This document shows, piece by piece, positions 10,718-21,900 of a stretch of DNA of 45,928 nucleotides. The stretch's first letter is position 1. Every line of letters starts with the position of its first letter. Source of the stretch: Scedosporium boydii (lineage: Eukaryota; Ascomycota; Sordariomycetes; Microascales; Microascaceae); NCBI GenBank assembly GCA_002221725.1, contig NJFT01000284.1, forward strand, positions 1 to 45,928, in the 5' to 3' direction. Position numbers and translations under genes: made by a program. Below the pieces are notes generated by a model. The model searched no databases. It was given only the letters and a program-made list of their open reading frames with translations, and was not told the origin of the DNA.

Positions 10718-11467
10718 GGCTGGTAGAGGGTCTCAAGAGCTGGCCGCAATGATTAAACGGAGAATCTGAAGCAGGGAGAGGAAAGAGCAAGGGACGTGCA
10801 AGAACCTTAACGGTACGATCTTTCTATGCGCGGAAGTGGCGACACATAACGCGAGGTCCTTCGGCCTCAATATACTTTTTGTCGGAAAGCGTAGTGGATA
10901 GAATCATGACAAGACCAGGCTTGGGACTATCTCGGCGGGATGAGGGATGAAGCCTCAGGGCGGATGCCTGGGACAGGGCTTAAGAGTCGGAAAGAATGCA
11001 CTGCCGCAAAGAAAACTCCAATAGGGAAAAGTGGCGCAGAGTATGGCCAGCCAAGCATGTAGAGGCGTCCTGGCTGCAGACTAGGTGCAGACGTGCAGAT
11101 GCTGGCAGCGCTGCGATACCAATCAGCCACCAGGAGCTGGGAGTCAAAATCAATATTCCTACTCAAACTGGTTACGATCCCCGGTGGTGCCATGCACTGA
11201 GACGATTCCTCTGATAGACTCAGCCACACACCCACAAACTCCGCTCTATCTTACAGTGGTGTGTTTAAAATGTACAAGTTGGGCTTTCCTGTTATACGAA
11301 TAAAATTGCCTTACCAAGTAGTTGGACGGAGCGTGGGACACGACTTTTGGCCGGGGTTCTCGTTACAGACTGGCAATATCATGCTGATAGCCAGCTTGCA
11401 TTTAAATGGCTCAACTTCTCACCTGCAGGCTGAGTCTAGATCTTTCCTCTCACTTCATCTGACCAAC
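10718..11467. promoter_or_regulatory. Divergent promoter region between HET-A and HET-B, containing repeat copy 1
   Basis: Both flanking HET genes point away from this 750-bp stretch. Its middle holds copy 1 of a dispersed repeat. No protein gene is seen. Regulation could be shared, which is inference from arrangement only. Confidence 0.5.
10973..11246. repeat. Dispersed repeat, copy 1 (about 275 bp)
   Basis: This block matches 15474-15752 in the same orientation. The first ~65 bases are nearly identical (from CAGGGCTTAAGAGTCGG onward), and the last ~60 bases are also very similar (GTGCCATGCACTGAGA, then GACTCAGCCACA). The centre is more diverged. It sits upstream of HET-A and HET-B. No transposase or terminal inverted repeat was seen, so its nature is unknown. 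Confidence 0.75.
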
Positions 11468-14052
11468 ATGGCAGACACTGAAGACAAATCCAGCCCGACA
11501 CTTGTCGGTGTCGACAGTGCACAGAATGGCGAGGTAAAACCTGACCTTTAGGATTGTTCATCATATCCCGCACCGGCACACTAATAAATTGCCTCGTCGA
11601 GTAGAGATCGCTCTGCGACCGGTGCATGAACGTCGGCTTCAGCTTGGACAAATTCATTGTTAGCAAGCCAACAACAGTAGTGGATATAGTCCAGAATCGC
11701 TACGGTTACGAGTCGCGGAAGTCGAACGATAATTTTCGCCTCAACTCGGGCGCCAGCCTGAAGAACTTTGCAACCTTCCGGGAACTTCAGGACAGCCGAG
11801 CTAACTGCGCGTTCTGCGACCTTGCTTTCCGCGCGATCGAGCGCTACAGTGGAAGCACAGCAGTTGATGACACCACTTCATGCTCGCTGCGCTGGGAGGT
11901 CCACGGCCGGGAGGCCGACTCGCAGTCTGCCTTTGTTGTTAACAGCACGAGGCGGATCCGGTTCACCTGGAACGAGAAGCCGGGTCATATGCAGGAGGTC
12001 TACGTAATCTATGTCGCGCCCAGGGACGCCCTGCGGCCGAATTCGGACGCCATTTCGAGATGGGAGCGGGAGACGCGCTTCCTTGGACGCGATTTCGGTG
12101 ATCAAAAGGAGAAGCAGGCCCTCATCAAGAGCTGGCTTGATCTCTGCATCCACGACCATCGCGATGAGTGCCGTCACACGCATGACAGCCAAGATGAGTT
12201 CCGGAAGCTCATCGAAGAGACCTACTTTGGCGTCATTGATGTGGCCGACATGCAGCTCAAGTCCCTACCTATCAGCCCCAACGGAGAACCGGAGCCTTAT
12301 GTTGCGCTGAGCTATGTGTGGGGTCGGAAACCACACGATGATCCGCCATACGTTACGAAGCGGGCAAACATCATGACCCATATCCTACATGGTGGCCTTG
12401 AGACGGCGTGGGAAAAGCTACCGCGGACAATCCAGGACAGCATCCTCTTAGTGAGCCGACTTGGCTATCGCTACTTGTGGATTGACTCGCTGTGTATTGT
12501 CCAGGACAGCAACAGCTCGTGGCAACTCAACGCCCAAGCCATGCATTTGGTCTATGGCCACGCTCTGTTCACAATCTGTGCAGCTGATGGACTCGACTGC
12601 TCGTCAGGTCTACGTGCGGCGCAGCCAATCTTGCGAGCCTTGGGTCCAGGTCCACTTGGCGGCAGCCAGGAAGCATCAAGAGATGTTGACGATCCACGGC
12701 CAATATGCGCCGATGTTGGCAAAGGCTTGCGCCTCATGGTAACGCGGCCGCTTGAGGCCATGATCAGCGACTCGGAATGGAATACACGCGCGTGGACGTT
12801 CCAGGAGCGAATCCTTTCTCGCCGCTGTCTCATCTTCGCCGAGGGGCGTGTCTTCTTCCAGTGTCGCACCACCTGCATGTCCCAGGACATCTACTCGGAC
12901 GGGAACAGCAAAGGCTGGTCGCTGGATCAAGCCAACTCACCGCTTAGAACGCTTCGCGAACTACAGCAGCGCCCGCTTTGGTTCTATTTGATGTACATTC
13001 GCATGTACACAGGGCGCCAGCTGACGAAGCCACGGGATGTCCTAGCCGCCTTTAAAGGCGTAGAATGGCTTTTGGAGGAGTACATGGAAGCTCCGTCGCT
13101 GTTCGGTCTGCCGACTTCCCACTTCGACCTGGCCGTCCTCTGGAGCCCTCTGGAGGCGGTCCGACGAAGACAGCCCAGAACGCCATCGGGATCTGGCACA
13201 TCATGCGTGCAAGACGCCCTGGGAAACTGCAGCTGCAAGGTTGAGCAGGAGTCCTTTGGGGGGAATGACTTCCCATCGTGGTCCTGGTCAGGCTGGATGA
13301 GCGGCAAGATCGAGTATCAGTCGAGCATGCTTGAAGGGTGCTTGGTCGATGTGCGCGACTGGCTCACTCACCATACGTGGATCCAGTGGCATATTCGTGA
13401 CGAGACAGGGCACTTGCGGCCTTTGTGGGGTATGATTTCTCACAAGACTAACGAACACGTAATGAACCACGGCGCCGGCGCGAAGGAGGATGAGCGATGG
13501 ATGGGCTACCCAGGCATAAAAGATGCCCAGCCACTGGCCATTCGTCCACTGCGTCCGTTTCCGCATCCACCTCGGCCTCGGCGCCACCGCTATCGTTATG
13601 TATCCGTGCCCCGGCCTAGAGAGCTAGAGTCTCGGCCTCGGCCTCGGCCTAGGCGCCACCACTATCGTGATGTATCCCCACCCCGACCTAGAGAGCTAGA
13701 GTCTCCACCCGATAAACGCCTAATGCGGCTCGGAGACTTATTGGTCGGAGTCCTAGAAGTCCTTGGTGTCTTCCAGTTCTGGTGGTGGTTGTGGAAAGGC
13801 GGAAGCCAACCCCATTCTCACCGCCAGCGTCATGGCCGCTCTCGCAGTCGCAGTCGCAGTCACTCTCGCAATCGCCCCCGCAGTCACTCTATCAGCGATA
13901 TCTCTAGCATTGACTCTAGCAGTGATGATTCTCGCAGTCGCTCTCGCAGTCGCTCTCGCAGCGGCCGTATCGTTCTATATCATGATCGCGAACATATAAC
14001 CCGCTGTCCCCGCAGCGTGTCTCCACCAGAACGTTCGTCTCCCTTGCCCTAG
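11468..14052 (+). CDS. HET-B: HET-domain protein with Arg/Ser-rich tail
   Basis: Predicted 837-aa protein from exon 11468-11533, a 71-bp intron (GTAAAA...GTAG) and exon 11605-14052. After a short leader the protein has a CxxC-type opening (LCDRC) usual for this HET subgroup. The HET domain spans about residues 250-420 with YVALSYVWG, YRYLWIDSLCIVQDS and TRAWTFQERILSRRCLIF. The downstream part follows the family to about RHxR-like DERWMGYPG near 13510. It then abruptly becomes a low-complexity basic tail: a 24-codon tandem repeat (13573-13716), a short hydrophobic stretch with WWWLW, and an RS-repeat segment (13802-13970), ending at TAG 14050-14052. The family's usual C-terminal block is instead found in another frame at 14145-14876. 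The gene thus appears split by an insertion. If translated, the RS tail might direct nuclear or RNA-associated localisation, which is speculation. Confidence 0.82.
13573..13716 (+). repeat. 72-bp tandem repeat inside HET-B tail
   Basis: Two units with a 72-base period, starting at 13573 and 13645, each running from CGGCCT...GGCGCCACC to GAGCTAGAGTCT. They encode two 24-residue units rich in Arg and Pro. The repeat lies at the point where HET-B loses family similarity. Confidence 0.8.
13802..13970 (+). repeat. Hexamer-like CGCAGT/CTCGCAGTCG low-complexity tract
   Basis: Imperfect reiteration of CGCAGTCG/CTCGCAGT units gives an Arg-Ser dipeptide run in the HET-B frame. In other frames it would encode Ala/Val-rich text. 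Such tracts expand by slippage. Confidence 0.75.
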
Positions 14053-14144
14053 AAATCCAGAGTAGCACAGCCCTGTTAACACTCAGTACAGACAACCGCC
14101 GGAACACAACCTCCTGGAGAGGGCCCCCGGGTGATAGAAGCAAT

Positions 14145-14876
14145 ATGGATTTTGAGCGTGTGACTAATTCGGGATACGTGAATAATGGAACGGAACGGTC
14201 AATAGCAATCCCTGAAGCTGATTTTAATAGGCAGCGCCGTGTCGCCCTGGTCGATCCCCCTGAAGACGACCATGGCGGACACGACAAATACGGCCGACCC
14301 ATTCGAGCGGGCATCTCTGCGATGCATGATGAGAAAAGGCCCATGTTTCAGGCGATTCTTCCCGATAACCCTTTTGGGGTTATACGCGACAAGGCTCGTG
14401 ATTCGCCCACGGACCGCTGTAGAACCCCTAATAGAACGGCCAAGGGGTCTCGGATGGCATACATGCCTATCCTCCAGTTTAAAACCTGGCGCACCGAGCT
14501 CCACGTCACCATCCGTGACGGCAACTTCGAGAGTAGCGTCAGACCAACAAACACAGGGCTGTGCCAGTGCGACATCCTCGACAAGACGGGCGACTGGTGC
14601 GGTGCCATCGTTCTCGACGAGGAGTGGATTCGCGATCGCCAGGGCAACGTCTTCCAGTTTATTGCTCTATCGGATGCGAAGTGCTTCACGCAGGAAGAGT
14701 GCCCGGTCTGGACGTACTACATCCCTAAGGAGCGAGATGAGTCTGAGTGGGATTTGTATTTTGTGCTGCTGTTGCAAAGAGATATAGAGAGGGGTGTCTG
14801 GGAGCGCGTTGGGCTTGGGAAGGCCTTCCAGGCGGCTTTTCGGGACCGATCTTGGGCCGAGATCAAGCTTGGGTAG
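14145..14876 (+). CDS. Orphaned C-terminal block of HET-B
   Basis: A 243-codon open frame that matches what normally follows the HET domain in this subgroup. HDKYGRPI and LPDNPFGVIRD are followed by LQFKTWRTELHV, then GLCQCDILDKTGDWCGAIVLDEEW, SDAKCF, WTYYIPKE and a WERVGLGKAFQ ending. It is separated from the HET-B frame by 92 bp and a frame change. It therefore looks like the displaced end of the same gene rather than an independent gene. It could be restored to the HET-B mRNA by a long splice removing the low-complexity insert (for example to the acceptor ending TTTTAATAG at 14231), which is untested. The ATG at 14145 may not be a real start. Calling it a broken gene part is the simplest reading. 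Confidence 0.6.
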   Translation: MDFERVTNSGYVNNGTERSIAIPEADFNRQRRVALVDPPEDDHGGHDKYGRPIRAGISAMHDEKRPMFQAILPDNPFGVIRDKARDSPTDRCRTPNRTAKGSRMAYMPILQFKTWRTELHVTIRDGNFESSVRPTNTGLCQCDILDKTGDWCGAIVLDEEWIRDRQGNVFQFIALSDAKCFTQEECPVWTYYIPKERDESEWDLYFVLLLQRDIERGVWERVGLGKAFQAAFRDRSWAEIKLG

Positions 14877-15042
14877 CAGTTGCAATTGAAGAGTCCCTAG
14901 ATTGCTGCCGTTCAGGTTTGTCCAGACCTAACCATGCCCGCAATATAACTCGAATTCTCTTAGCGTACACCTAGTATCGTCAGGAGAATGCCGGGCAGGC
15001 GAGGAACCCTCGGGTGAGCTAAGATAGCGGGACGACAGTTGA

Positions 15043-15473
15043 TTGCCACATACTACCAGCTCTGTGCGATTCTTTCTTAACCGATATGGACTCATCTCAG
15101 AGTTGTCGCTACCACCATGGAACAAGGAGGAGGATAAGGAAGAGGAGCTAGAGTTGAAGGACATTATTCCTGGCAAGGGCAAGAGCCTTGTTATTCTCCT
15201 ATACTGTATGGGCGTCTTTTCCCCTCCATCGCCTTTTAAAATTGCACACATGATTCCTAATGCGCGTAATCTAATAGGCCCGCCTGGTGTTGGAAAGACT
15301 TCAACAGCTGAGACCATCGCCATTGCTACCCAGAAGCGCCTTTTTTCGGTCAGTGTTGCGGACGTCGGTACCAAGGCCAAGAATGTCGAGTCTAACCTCT
15401 CGAGAATCTTTTCCCTGCCTACAAAGCGGCAGGCCATTCTACTCATGTTGGTGTTCCCGGTGCAGCGACTAAT
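15043..15473 (+). pseudogene. AAA+ ATPase fragment, degenerate
   Basis: This is a remnant of the same AAA+ family as the gene at 30878-34441. It shows EDKEEELELKDIIPGKGK, then LVILLY, then a likely 70-bp intron (GTATGG...CTAATAG at about 15209-15278), then PPGVGKTSTAETIA and a following segment with FSVSVADVG. Joining across the intron would put Cys in place of the first Walker A glycine. The Walker B region is damaged: after AILL the acidic DEAD residues are missing, and only a shifted VFPVQR-like trace remains. The lid, sensor and N-terminal domains are absent. The 3' border coincides with the start of repeat copy 2. No active product is expected. Confidence 0.72.
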
Positions 15474-15752
15474 AACAGGGCTTAAGAGTCGGGAAGAATG
15501 CACCATGCCGCAAAGAAAACTCCAATACGGAAAAGTGGCGCAGAATATCACCTGCCAAGGACGGAGAAGCGTCATGGCTGCAGACGTGCATATGCAGGCA
15601 GGCAGCGATAGGCTCATAAGAGCTCTAATTAACAGCCAAGGGTGCGAAGTCTAGTTCAATGTTGCTGCTTGAACTGGTTCCTTTCCCTGGTTGTGCCATG
15701 CACTGAGATGATTCCTCTAATGGACTCAGCCACATACCCGCAGATTCTGCTC
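15474..15752. repeat. Dispersed repeat, copy 2 (about 279 bp)
   Basis: Second copy of the block at 10973-11246, in the same orientation. Both ends are well conserved and the centre is diverged. It starts exactly where the AAA+ fragment loses similarity and lies upstream of HET-C, as copy 1 lies upstream of HET-A and HET-B. Confidence 0.75.
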
Positions 15753-16385
15753 CTGCCCGACAACGAATATTAAAGGCGTTAGCAATTATCCGCTCTAGAA
15801 CGGACGCGATCATCTGACACCTGAAGTATACAGCTCCTGGCGGACTAGTTAGGATCGCAATAATCGTCGGCGTCATGTAGAAGCCTTTCGAACGGCAGAC
15901 GAGAGCAAGTTCTTGGGAATGTCGTCCAGCCCGGGAAAACATAAAAAGTAGACAGCATTTTAACTCATCATACCATTTCAATACTAGGGAGTAGAATAGC
16001 GGACGCCACTTGCAGCCCTGTTTTTACCTCCTCGCGCAATTCGATGATCGTGGCTTAGAAGAGTATAAACTGAGGTGGTGCTCAGCCTGAGAGTGCATCA
16101 TGACTAGATGTCTTTTTTACATTTACGAGATATTACGAGAGTGTCATCCTCTTGAAACCATCACCCTTTATATATACACCATCTCTTGACCATCTTGAAG
16201 CCAGAACTCTTCTTGGTGATACACACCTGATCCCAACGACTTCAACGCATTTGGTTGGCTCGCTTTGTCTTGATTAAGTCCGACCCCAATCTTGATTCCC
16301 AGGCGGGTTAGTCTGCGGTAATATATGATAAGAGCCTATATACGAAATACTATCAAATCCTTCGTTAGTTCATCGAGCAAGAAGT
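15753..16385 (+). promoter_or_regulatory. Promoter region of HET-C
   Basis: No gene is seen. A TATA-like run (TTATATATAC, about 16168-16177) lies some 210 bp before the HET-C ATG. The rest has no pattern I can name. Confidence 0.45.
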
Positions 16386-18062
16386 ATGCGACTCATCAAC
16401 ACGAAAACCCTCGAGCTTGAGGAATACCATGGCAAATCCCCCGAATACGCCATTCTCTCGCACACGTGGGGCGACGAAGAAGTCACTTTCCAGGACTGGC
16501 AGGAGAACTTTGAACGAGCGAAGCGGAAGAAAGGCTTTTCTAAGATTCGCCGATCATGCGCCCAGGCCTGGAAAGATGGCTACGACTATCTTTGGTGTGA
16601 CACGAATTGCATCGACAAGACGAGCTCGGCAGAGCTTAGCGAAGCTATCAATTCCATGTTTTCCTGGTATAAGGGTTCTGCAGTCTGTTACGCCTATCTC
16701 GTGGATGTGCCGCCAATTTCCCACCACCAGAAAACGAAAGATCGCCGAAAGCACTTCGCTAGGTCCAGGTGGTTCACTCGGGGCTGGACGCTTCAAGAGC
16801 TCCTCGCTCCCTCGCGATTGATATTCTTCGACCAAAACTGGGAGCCGATCGGCCCACGCTCAGCTCTCTCCAGAGAAATTTCTTCCATCACCAGAGTCGG
16901 AGAAGAGTACTTTCAGACAGATGCAGATATGGGGATCGTAAGAAAGAGCCTGTCTGCTTCCAGCATCAGTGAACGCATGTCTTGGTTATCTCGTAGAGAG
17001 ACCACAAGGGTCGAAGACCTGGCTTACTGCATGCTAGGAATCTTCGACGTCAACATACCACTGCTTTACGGGGAAGGACCTAAAGCATTCATACGACTCC
17101 AAGAAGAAATTTTGCGAGTCTCCAATGACCACACCATCTTTTGCTGGACCTGGGATCCCCATCACGTTCCGTCGGACTGGGCGAGCATGTTGTCTCCTTC
17201 GCCAAGGACGTTCGAGTACTCGGGAAGTTTTTCAGAGTTTTCATGGCGTTATGAACCTCTTTCATATGCTATGACCAACGCTGGATTATCGATCAAGCTA
17301 CCTCTTCTGAACCAGGTACCCCATTCTAAACGTCGATGCCTGGCCATCGTGGACGTTCGCTCTGAGATTTCGAAGCAGCAAGTTGGTATACCGCTAGTCA
17401 GGCTGCCGGGCAAAGACCGGTATAGAAGAAGCCCCTTTCCGCCCTGTCCTATGCCGATCTTATCAACGTCAGGAGTCGAGGAAACAAATATGTACGTTTC
17501 AAGAGGTCGCGAGGGTTCCAGCCGTTCCGGAATCACGACAAAGAACTTCCATTACGGCGTTGTCATAACTTGCCGAAACGGCGTCCTCCCAGATGACTCA
17601 ATAGCGTCATTCCCCGAGTTAGAGGGTGGTATTTTACGTCTTAATCCTCTTGGCCCCGGATGTTTCGGGCGAATATTTGGTATTGCAACAACACCGGGAC
17701 TTAGCAATGATTATGAGGATCGAGATTTGGCAGCTCTCGTTTTCTTCGGCGTGCGCGTCCGAGATTCGAAAACCCAATGGGGCTGCAAAGTGCTGGATAT
17801 TGAAGTTCTACAGATGAGTCTGAACTTGGATTTGGCCGTGATCGACATGGAAAAGAAGCTCCGGTCTGAACCCGATTTTTTCAATGTCGCCTTTGGACAT
17901 GAGCACGAGAACGCTTTTGGCGCTGCTAGTTTCGAGAGTCTTACTGCTTCGGTAGTCATTGGTGCTAGTGTGCGGATCGATGGACCATCTTTCTTAGCAG
18001 CCGCCCAGATTCAGCTGACACACATTTCGAGCTCGGCTGGGGTGGCACCTTGGAGAAGATGA
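16386..18062 (+). CDS. HET-C: HET-domain protein, single exon
   Basis: Predicted 558-aa protein. It opens MRLINTKTLELEEY and has the HET motifs YAILSHTWGDEEVTFQDW, YDYLWCDTNCIDK, ELSEAINSMFSWY and RWFTRGWTLQELLAP. The HET domain covers about residues 20-150. It continues with the subgroup signature LAYCMLGIFDVNIPLLYGEGPKAF. The N-terminal half aligns easily with HET-A, so the two are paralogues. Beyond about residue 280 there are no ankyrin repeats, no P-loop and no other named domain; the rest is a mixed alpha/beta tail of unknown role. The frame is uninterrupted, and the ATG is directly in front of the conserved start of the domain. HET domains act in cytosolic cell-death signalling during non-self recognition; a specific partner cannot be inferred. 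This is the only intact-looking HET gene of the locus. Confidence 0.88.
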   Translation: MRLINTKTLELEEYHGKSPEYAILSHTWGDEEVTFQDWQENFERAKRKKGFSKIRRSCAQAWKDGYDYLWCDTNCIDKTSSAELSEAINSMFSWYKGSAVCYAYLVDVPPISHHQKTKDRRKHFARSRWFTRGWTLQELLAPSRLIFFDQNWEPIGPRSALSREISSITRVGEEYFQTDADMGIVRKSLSASSISERMSWLSRRETTRVEDLAYCMLGIFDVNIPLLYGEGPKAFIRLQEEILRVSNDHTIFCWTWDPHHVPSDWASMLSPSPRTFEYSGSFSEFSWRYEPLSYAMTNAGLSIKLPLLNQVPHSKRRCLAIVDVRSEISKQQVGIPLVRLPGKDRYRRSPFPPCPMPILSTSGVEETNMYVSRGREGSSRSGITTKNFHYGVVITCRNGVLPDDSIASFPELEGGILRLNPLGPGCFGRIFGIATTPGLSNDYEDRDLAALVFFGVRVRDSKTQWGCKVLDIEVLQMSLNLDLAVIDMEKKLRSEPDFFNVAFGHEHENAFGAASFESLTASVVIGASVRIDGPSFLAAAQIQLTHISSSAGVAPWRR

Positions 18063-18944
18063 AGTCGTAGTAATAAATAATTAGCAGAGCATTGACCGTT
18101 TTTCTACCTAAGAATTGGGTGATTTCTCTCAGGGGCCCCTCTTCTTGAAATATGAAACAGAGGTGAATATGGATAATGTATCCTGCCGGCTTCCTCGACA
18201 AAGCCCCGGGTTTCGAGGCAATAGTCATCTCCTTTGGCCTGGCTTTAGACCATTCATTCCCTCTCTGGCCTCAAGTCCCCAGTCCCCAGTCCGCGCCTCG
18301 CGCCTCGGAGCTAGCCAAGTCAATTAGTAGCATGCATGCGACCTCGTCAGGACTTCAAGATCACTGATCCAGATCCTCTTCTCCAAGTATCCTCCACCCA
18401 TTTCTTTGCATAGTGTCAGAACTTGCTTAGGCACAGAACGTTAAAGAAATGGATGAAAGACGCTTTGTAGACTCCAACTCAAATGCCATTGACGACCTCG
18501 GCCTGGACAGAAAGTTGGCAGGTGCAACTGAGAGTTGGTCTGCATGTACTTTTGTACTCTTTCAGTCCCTTGCAACTTCCTGATTGCAGAACTCCATTTT
18601 GAGCCCCAAAGTTCAAGATGATCGCTCCTGCTTCTCTGCCCAGTGCCACACAAGCCCTGATTCCAAATGAAAAACATGAAAAAAAACAATCTCTTGACAT
18701 GTCCAGCTCTGGAAATCCTCCCCCTTCTTCTCTTCCCAAGCACCCAAACCCACATATCACCTCATCACCACACTCAAGGTGTCTGGGTGGCTTCTATCTA
18801 ACACTTCCATCTCATCTTCATTTCCATATCGTCATCCCTTTTCCAGCACCCTCTACAATCATCTTCTATCTGCTATCATTAGAAGCAGTTTCGTATTTTC
18901 AGCATTATCGTGAGGCCCCTGGCTTCTCATCGTTGTTGGCAATC
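18063..18944. other. Intergenic region and 5' leader of the DUF4470 gene
   Basis: It holds the HET-C 3' end and the promoter of the DUF4470 gene. The open frame leading into the DUF4470 start extends back to 18618. Its text is unlike the conserved domain and is read as 5' UTR. Confidence 0.5.
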
Positions 18945-21900
18945 ATGCTTTGCACCAACTTCACCGTGACGCGAACCCATTTCTATCCTGTGGGCAATAC
19001 GCCCGCCATTCGTCTGACCCAGGGCCTTCCCCCCGGAGAGGACGCCAAGCTTCTTCTACTTGGCTGTGGAGACTTGAGAAACATCTTGTACACGGTCAGC
19101 TGTGATGGTAAGGTTGCCTCGAGCTCATGGCCTTGAGTCTTCTGTCTGAGATCTTGGAGGCTGACTGGATGAACAGACTCTCGAAACCTGATGGACTTTA
19201 CCGCCTGCGATATCCAACCTGAGATCATCGGTAAGTATCATGTCTGCGACTGTTTCTCCCCTTTGGAACGACAACTTCCCCATATACAATAGTCCATCCC
19301 GCTAACCTCACGCCTCGACAGCTCGAAACATCTTGGTTCTTACCCTCATTTACGATGACCGTCTCACCAAAAATCTCAACAAGATCTGGGATATCCAGTA
19401 TCATTTCTACCTCGAGAAAGCTTCATATGACCTCCTTCGTTCGCAGGCCAAGAAGCTGCATCGCCTGTCCAGCTCTCTGGATGTTTGGCAGTCCACTGAG
19501 TACAGTGTGTTCATCAAGTTCTGCGATTCGGGCACGTTCAAAGCCGTCTCTTCAATCTGGGATTTCTACGCCCATAGCACCAAGTTCGAGGGCAAGGGCG
19601 CTAAGATCTTCGCTGACGCCATTACTCATGCCATGAAACTCACCAGCAAGGCTGCCCGCCAGAACCTCTTCAGCGGTATGCGCGCCATGGCTCCCGTTAC
19701 GGGAGTGGAGAAGATTTACCTGACCGACGTCCACTACCACTTCTGGAACGCCGGCACGACCAACATGAACGGCAACTGCGAACAGCCCACCTTTCCCAAC
19801 TTGATGTATGCGTCTCCCGATCCCGGCTTGGAGTTTCACTACAATACGAACCCCCTTTTGGGATTCCATTTGTCTGCGGCCTATCCAGCTCTTCGCCCGC
19901 ACTCGTATTTGGCCTCGCCTGTCAATCCCGAGCGACCGAGGGGTACTGCAGAGGCCCAGAAGCTTGTGGACTACGTTCACGAGGAGTTTTACAATTGGTG
20001 TTTCATCTTTCGAAAGATGGTAGTCGACCGTAAGGTCAAGGTTCGATTCTTCCAGGGCGATTGTCTGTCCTTCTGCCACGCCCTTCAGCACCTTCGTGTT
20101 ACCGGCGAGACCTCGTCTGCTAATTTGTACCGCGATCGCTTGCATTTCGATAAGCTGGTTCTTGACGGCCGAGACTATGGCCCCAAGGTCAAGAGAGCCC
20201 GTGATCGCGCTCCTCTTTCATTCAACGTCATCGACACGTCGAACCTCGTCGACCATCTCGGTCACATCAACCTGTTCGTCGCCGCCGTGGCTTTGCTTGA
20301 GGATAGCCTGACATCGGCCATGTATACCGAGTGCATCACTCAGCACGAGAAGACCATGGAGGAGTTCATGAGGAACGTTCTCTGCGGCGACTTCGCCACC
20401 GTTGCCCAACTTGTCGGTCTTGTCCCCGTCGAGTATTACACCAACACGTCGTACGGCAACGCCATCGAGGATATCCTAATGAAGCTCGCCGGCAAGGATA
20501 GCAAGCCCGAGCTCAGCAGCACCCAGCCCGCCGTGCGCATCACTTGGCGCCAACCCCAAACCATGGCGGTGCCTCATAAGCGAGTCGTAACCACCTTCAA
20601 GGACCACGAGCTTGCCATTATCCTGTCCGACGTTTACGAGATCATGTTTCAGCGCGAGAATATTATTCATCTCCACTCCATGGTCAACGAAGTCAATGCG
20701 CGCCAGACCTCGTTCCCCATGAACAATCGCGTCACTTACGTAGCGTTTCTTCGTCTCGTCAAAGACCGTGTCGCCACCGAGTCGTGGGACAACACGATGG
20801 AGATTTTGATTCGCCTCATCAGTGGTATCTCCAACTTGTTGGACAGTTTCCGTCTCCAGGAGACCCTGCTCTACATGGACATCTTCGGCGTTCACACCAC
20901 TGACATGCTACGCGTGGACAACTTGACGGCCTTCAGGGGCGACAAGAGTTTAGGCGGTTAGGAGGACGCCCCTACTTCTGTTGCTGCCACGATCAAGGTC
21001 CCACGCGAGAAGCTCGGCATCTTCCAGGAGGGCAATGCTTCCATGCTTGGAGCGACTCCGGTGCAAGTCCACGTTTCGAACGTCAAGAACAGCGACTGGT
21101 TCGACGGATTCGCGGGTCTCCAGCTGGGCTACGGCGAAATCGTCACTTCCGGCGAGGCATTCAGCGACTCGTACGAGGTCCGAGTCATCACGGACCCCGA
21201 GGGCTATGGTGGCGAGTCACCTCTGCTCGTCTCATTCATGGTTCCCACCTGGATCTTGTTGGGCGACAAGTCCGATATCTATCTGAGTTTCAACGCCCTC
21301 AACACGCCTTTGAACGAGGAAGTATACACCCCCATCCTCGGCAAGAACCTGAGAATCTTCGGCGCGAGCTTGGAGGATGCCGAGCATGTCTACATCAGCA
21401 AGAACATGCCCAACCTCTCCGGCCGCATGTCAATATGCCGCGCCACCGAGGTTCCTGCCGACGAACTGCAGTCCGGAGACCGCCATATTACCAAGGGTGA
21501 TGGCTACAAGACGTCGATGCGCGCCGTGGTCGGAGTTGGCGGCACCAAGATCATGCAGCTTATTGGCCAAATCGAGTTGGAGCCGAAGAAGGCGAAGGAA
21601 CTCTTCGGAGAGACACTCACCCCCGAAAATCTTGTCTATCCCGCGCAGGTAGCCGCATTCAGCCTCAGTTTGCCGGGCAAAGATAAGAGCATGGATCCCA
21701 TCGTTGTGGATTACCCCATCCCGTTCAATGACGGACTCCACATCACCATCTCGAAGAATGATGAGGGCCACTACTTCATCGACACGAGGGTAGACGCCGA
21801 TTCGCACCCCTGGAAGACGGCGGGCATCATGACGTACACCACCGTGCTGAACCAGAAGTTCATCCCTGCCGTCTGGAACACGCCCTACATCAACCTCGCC

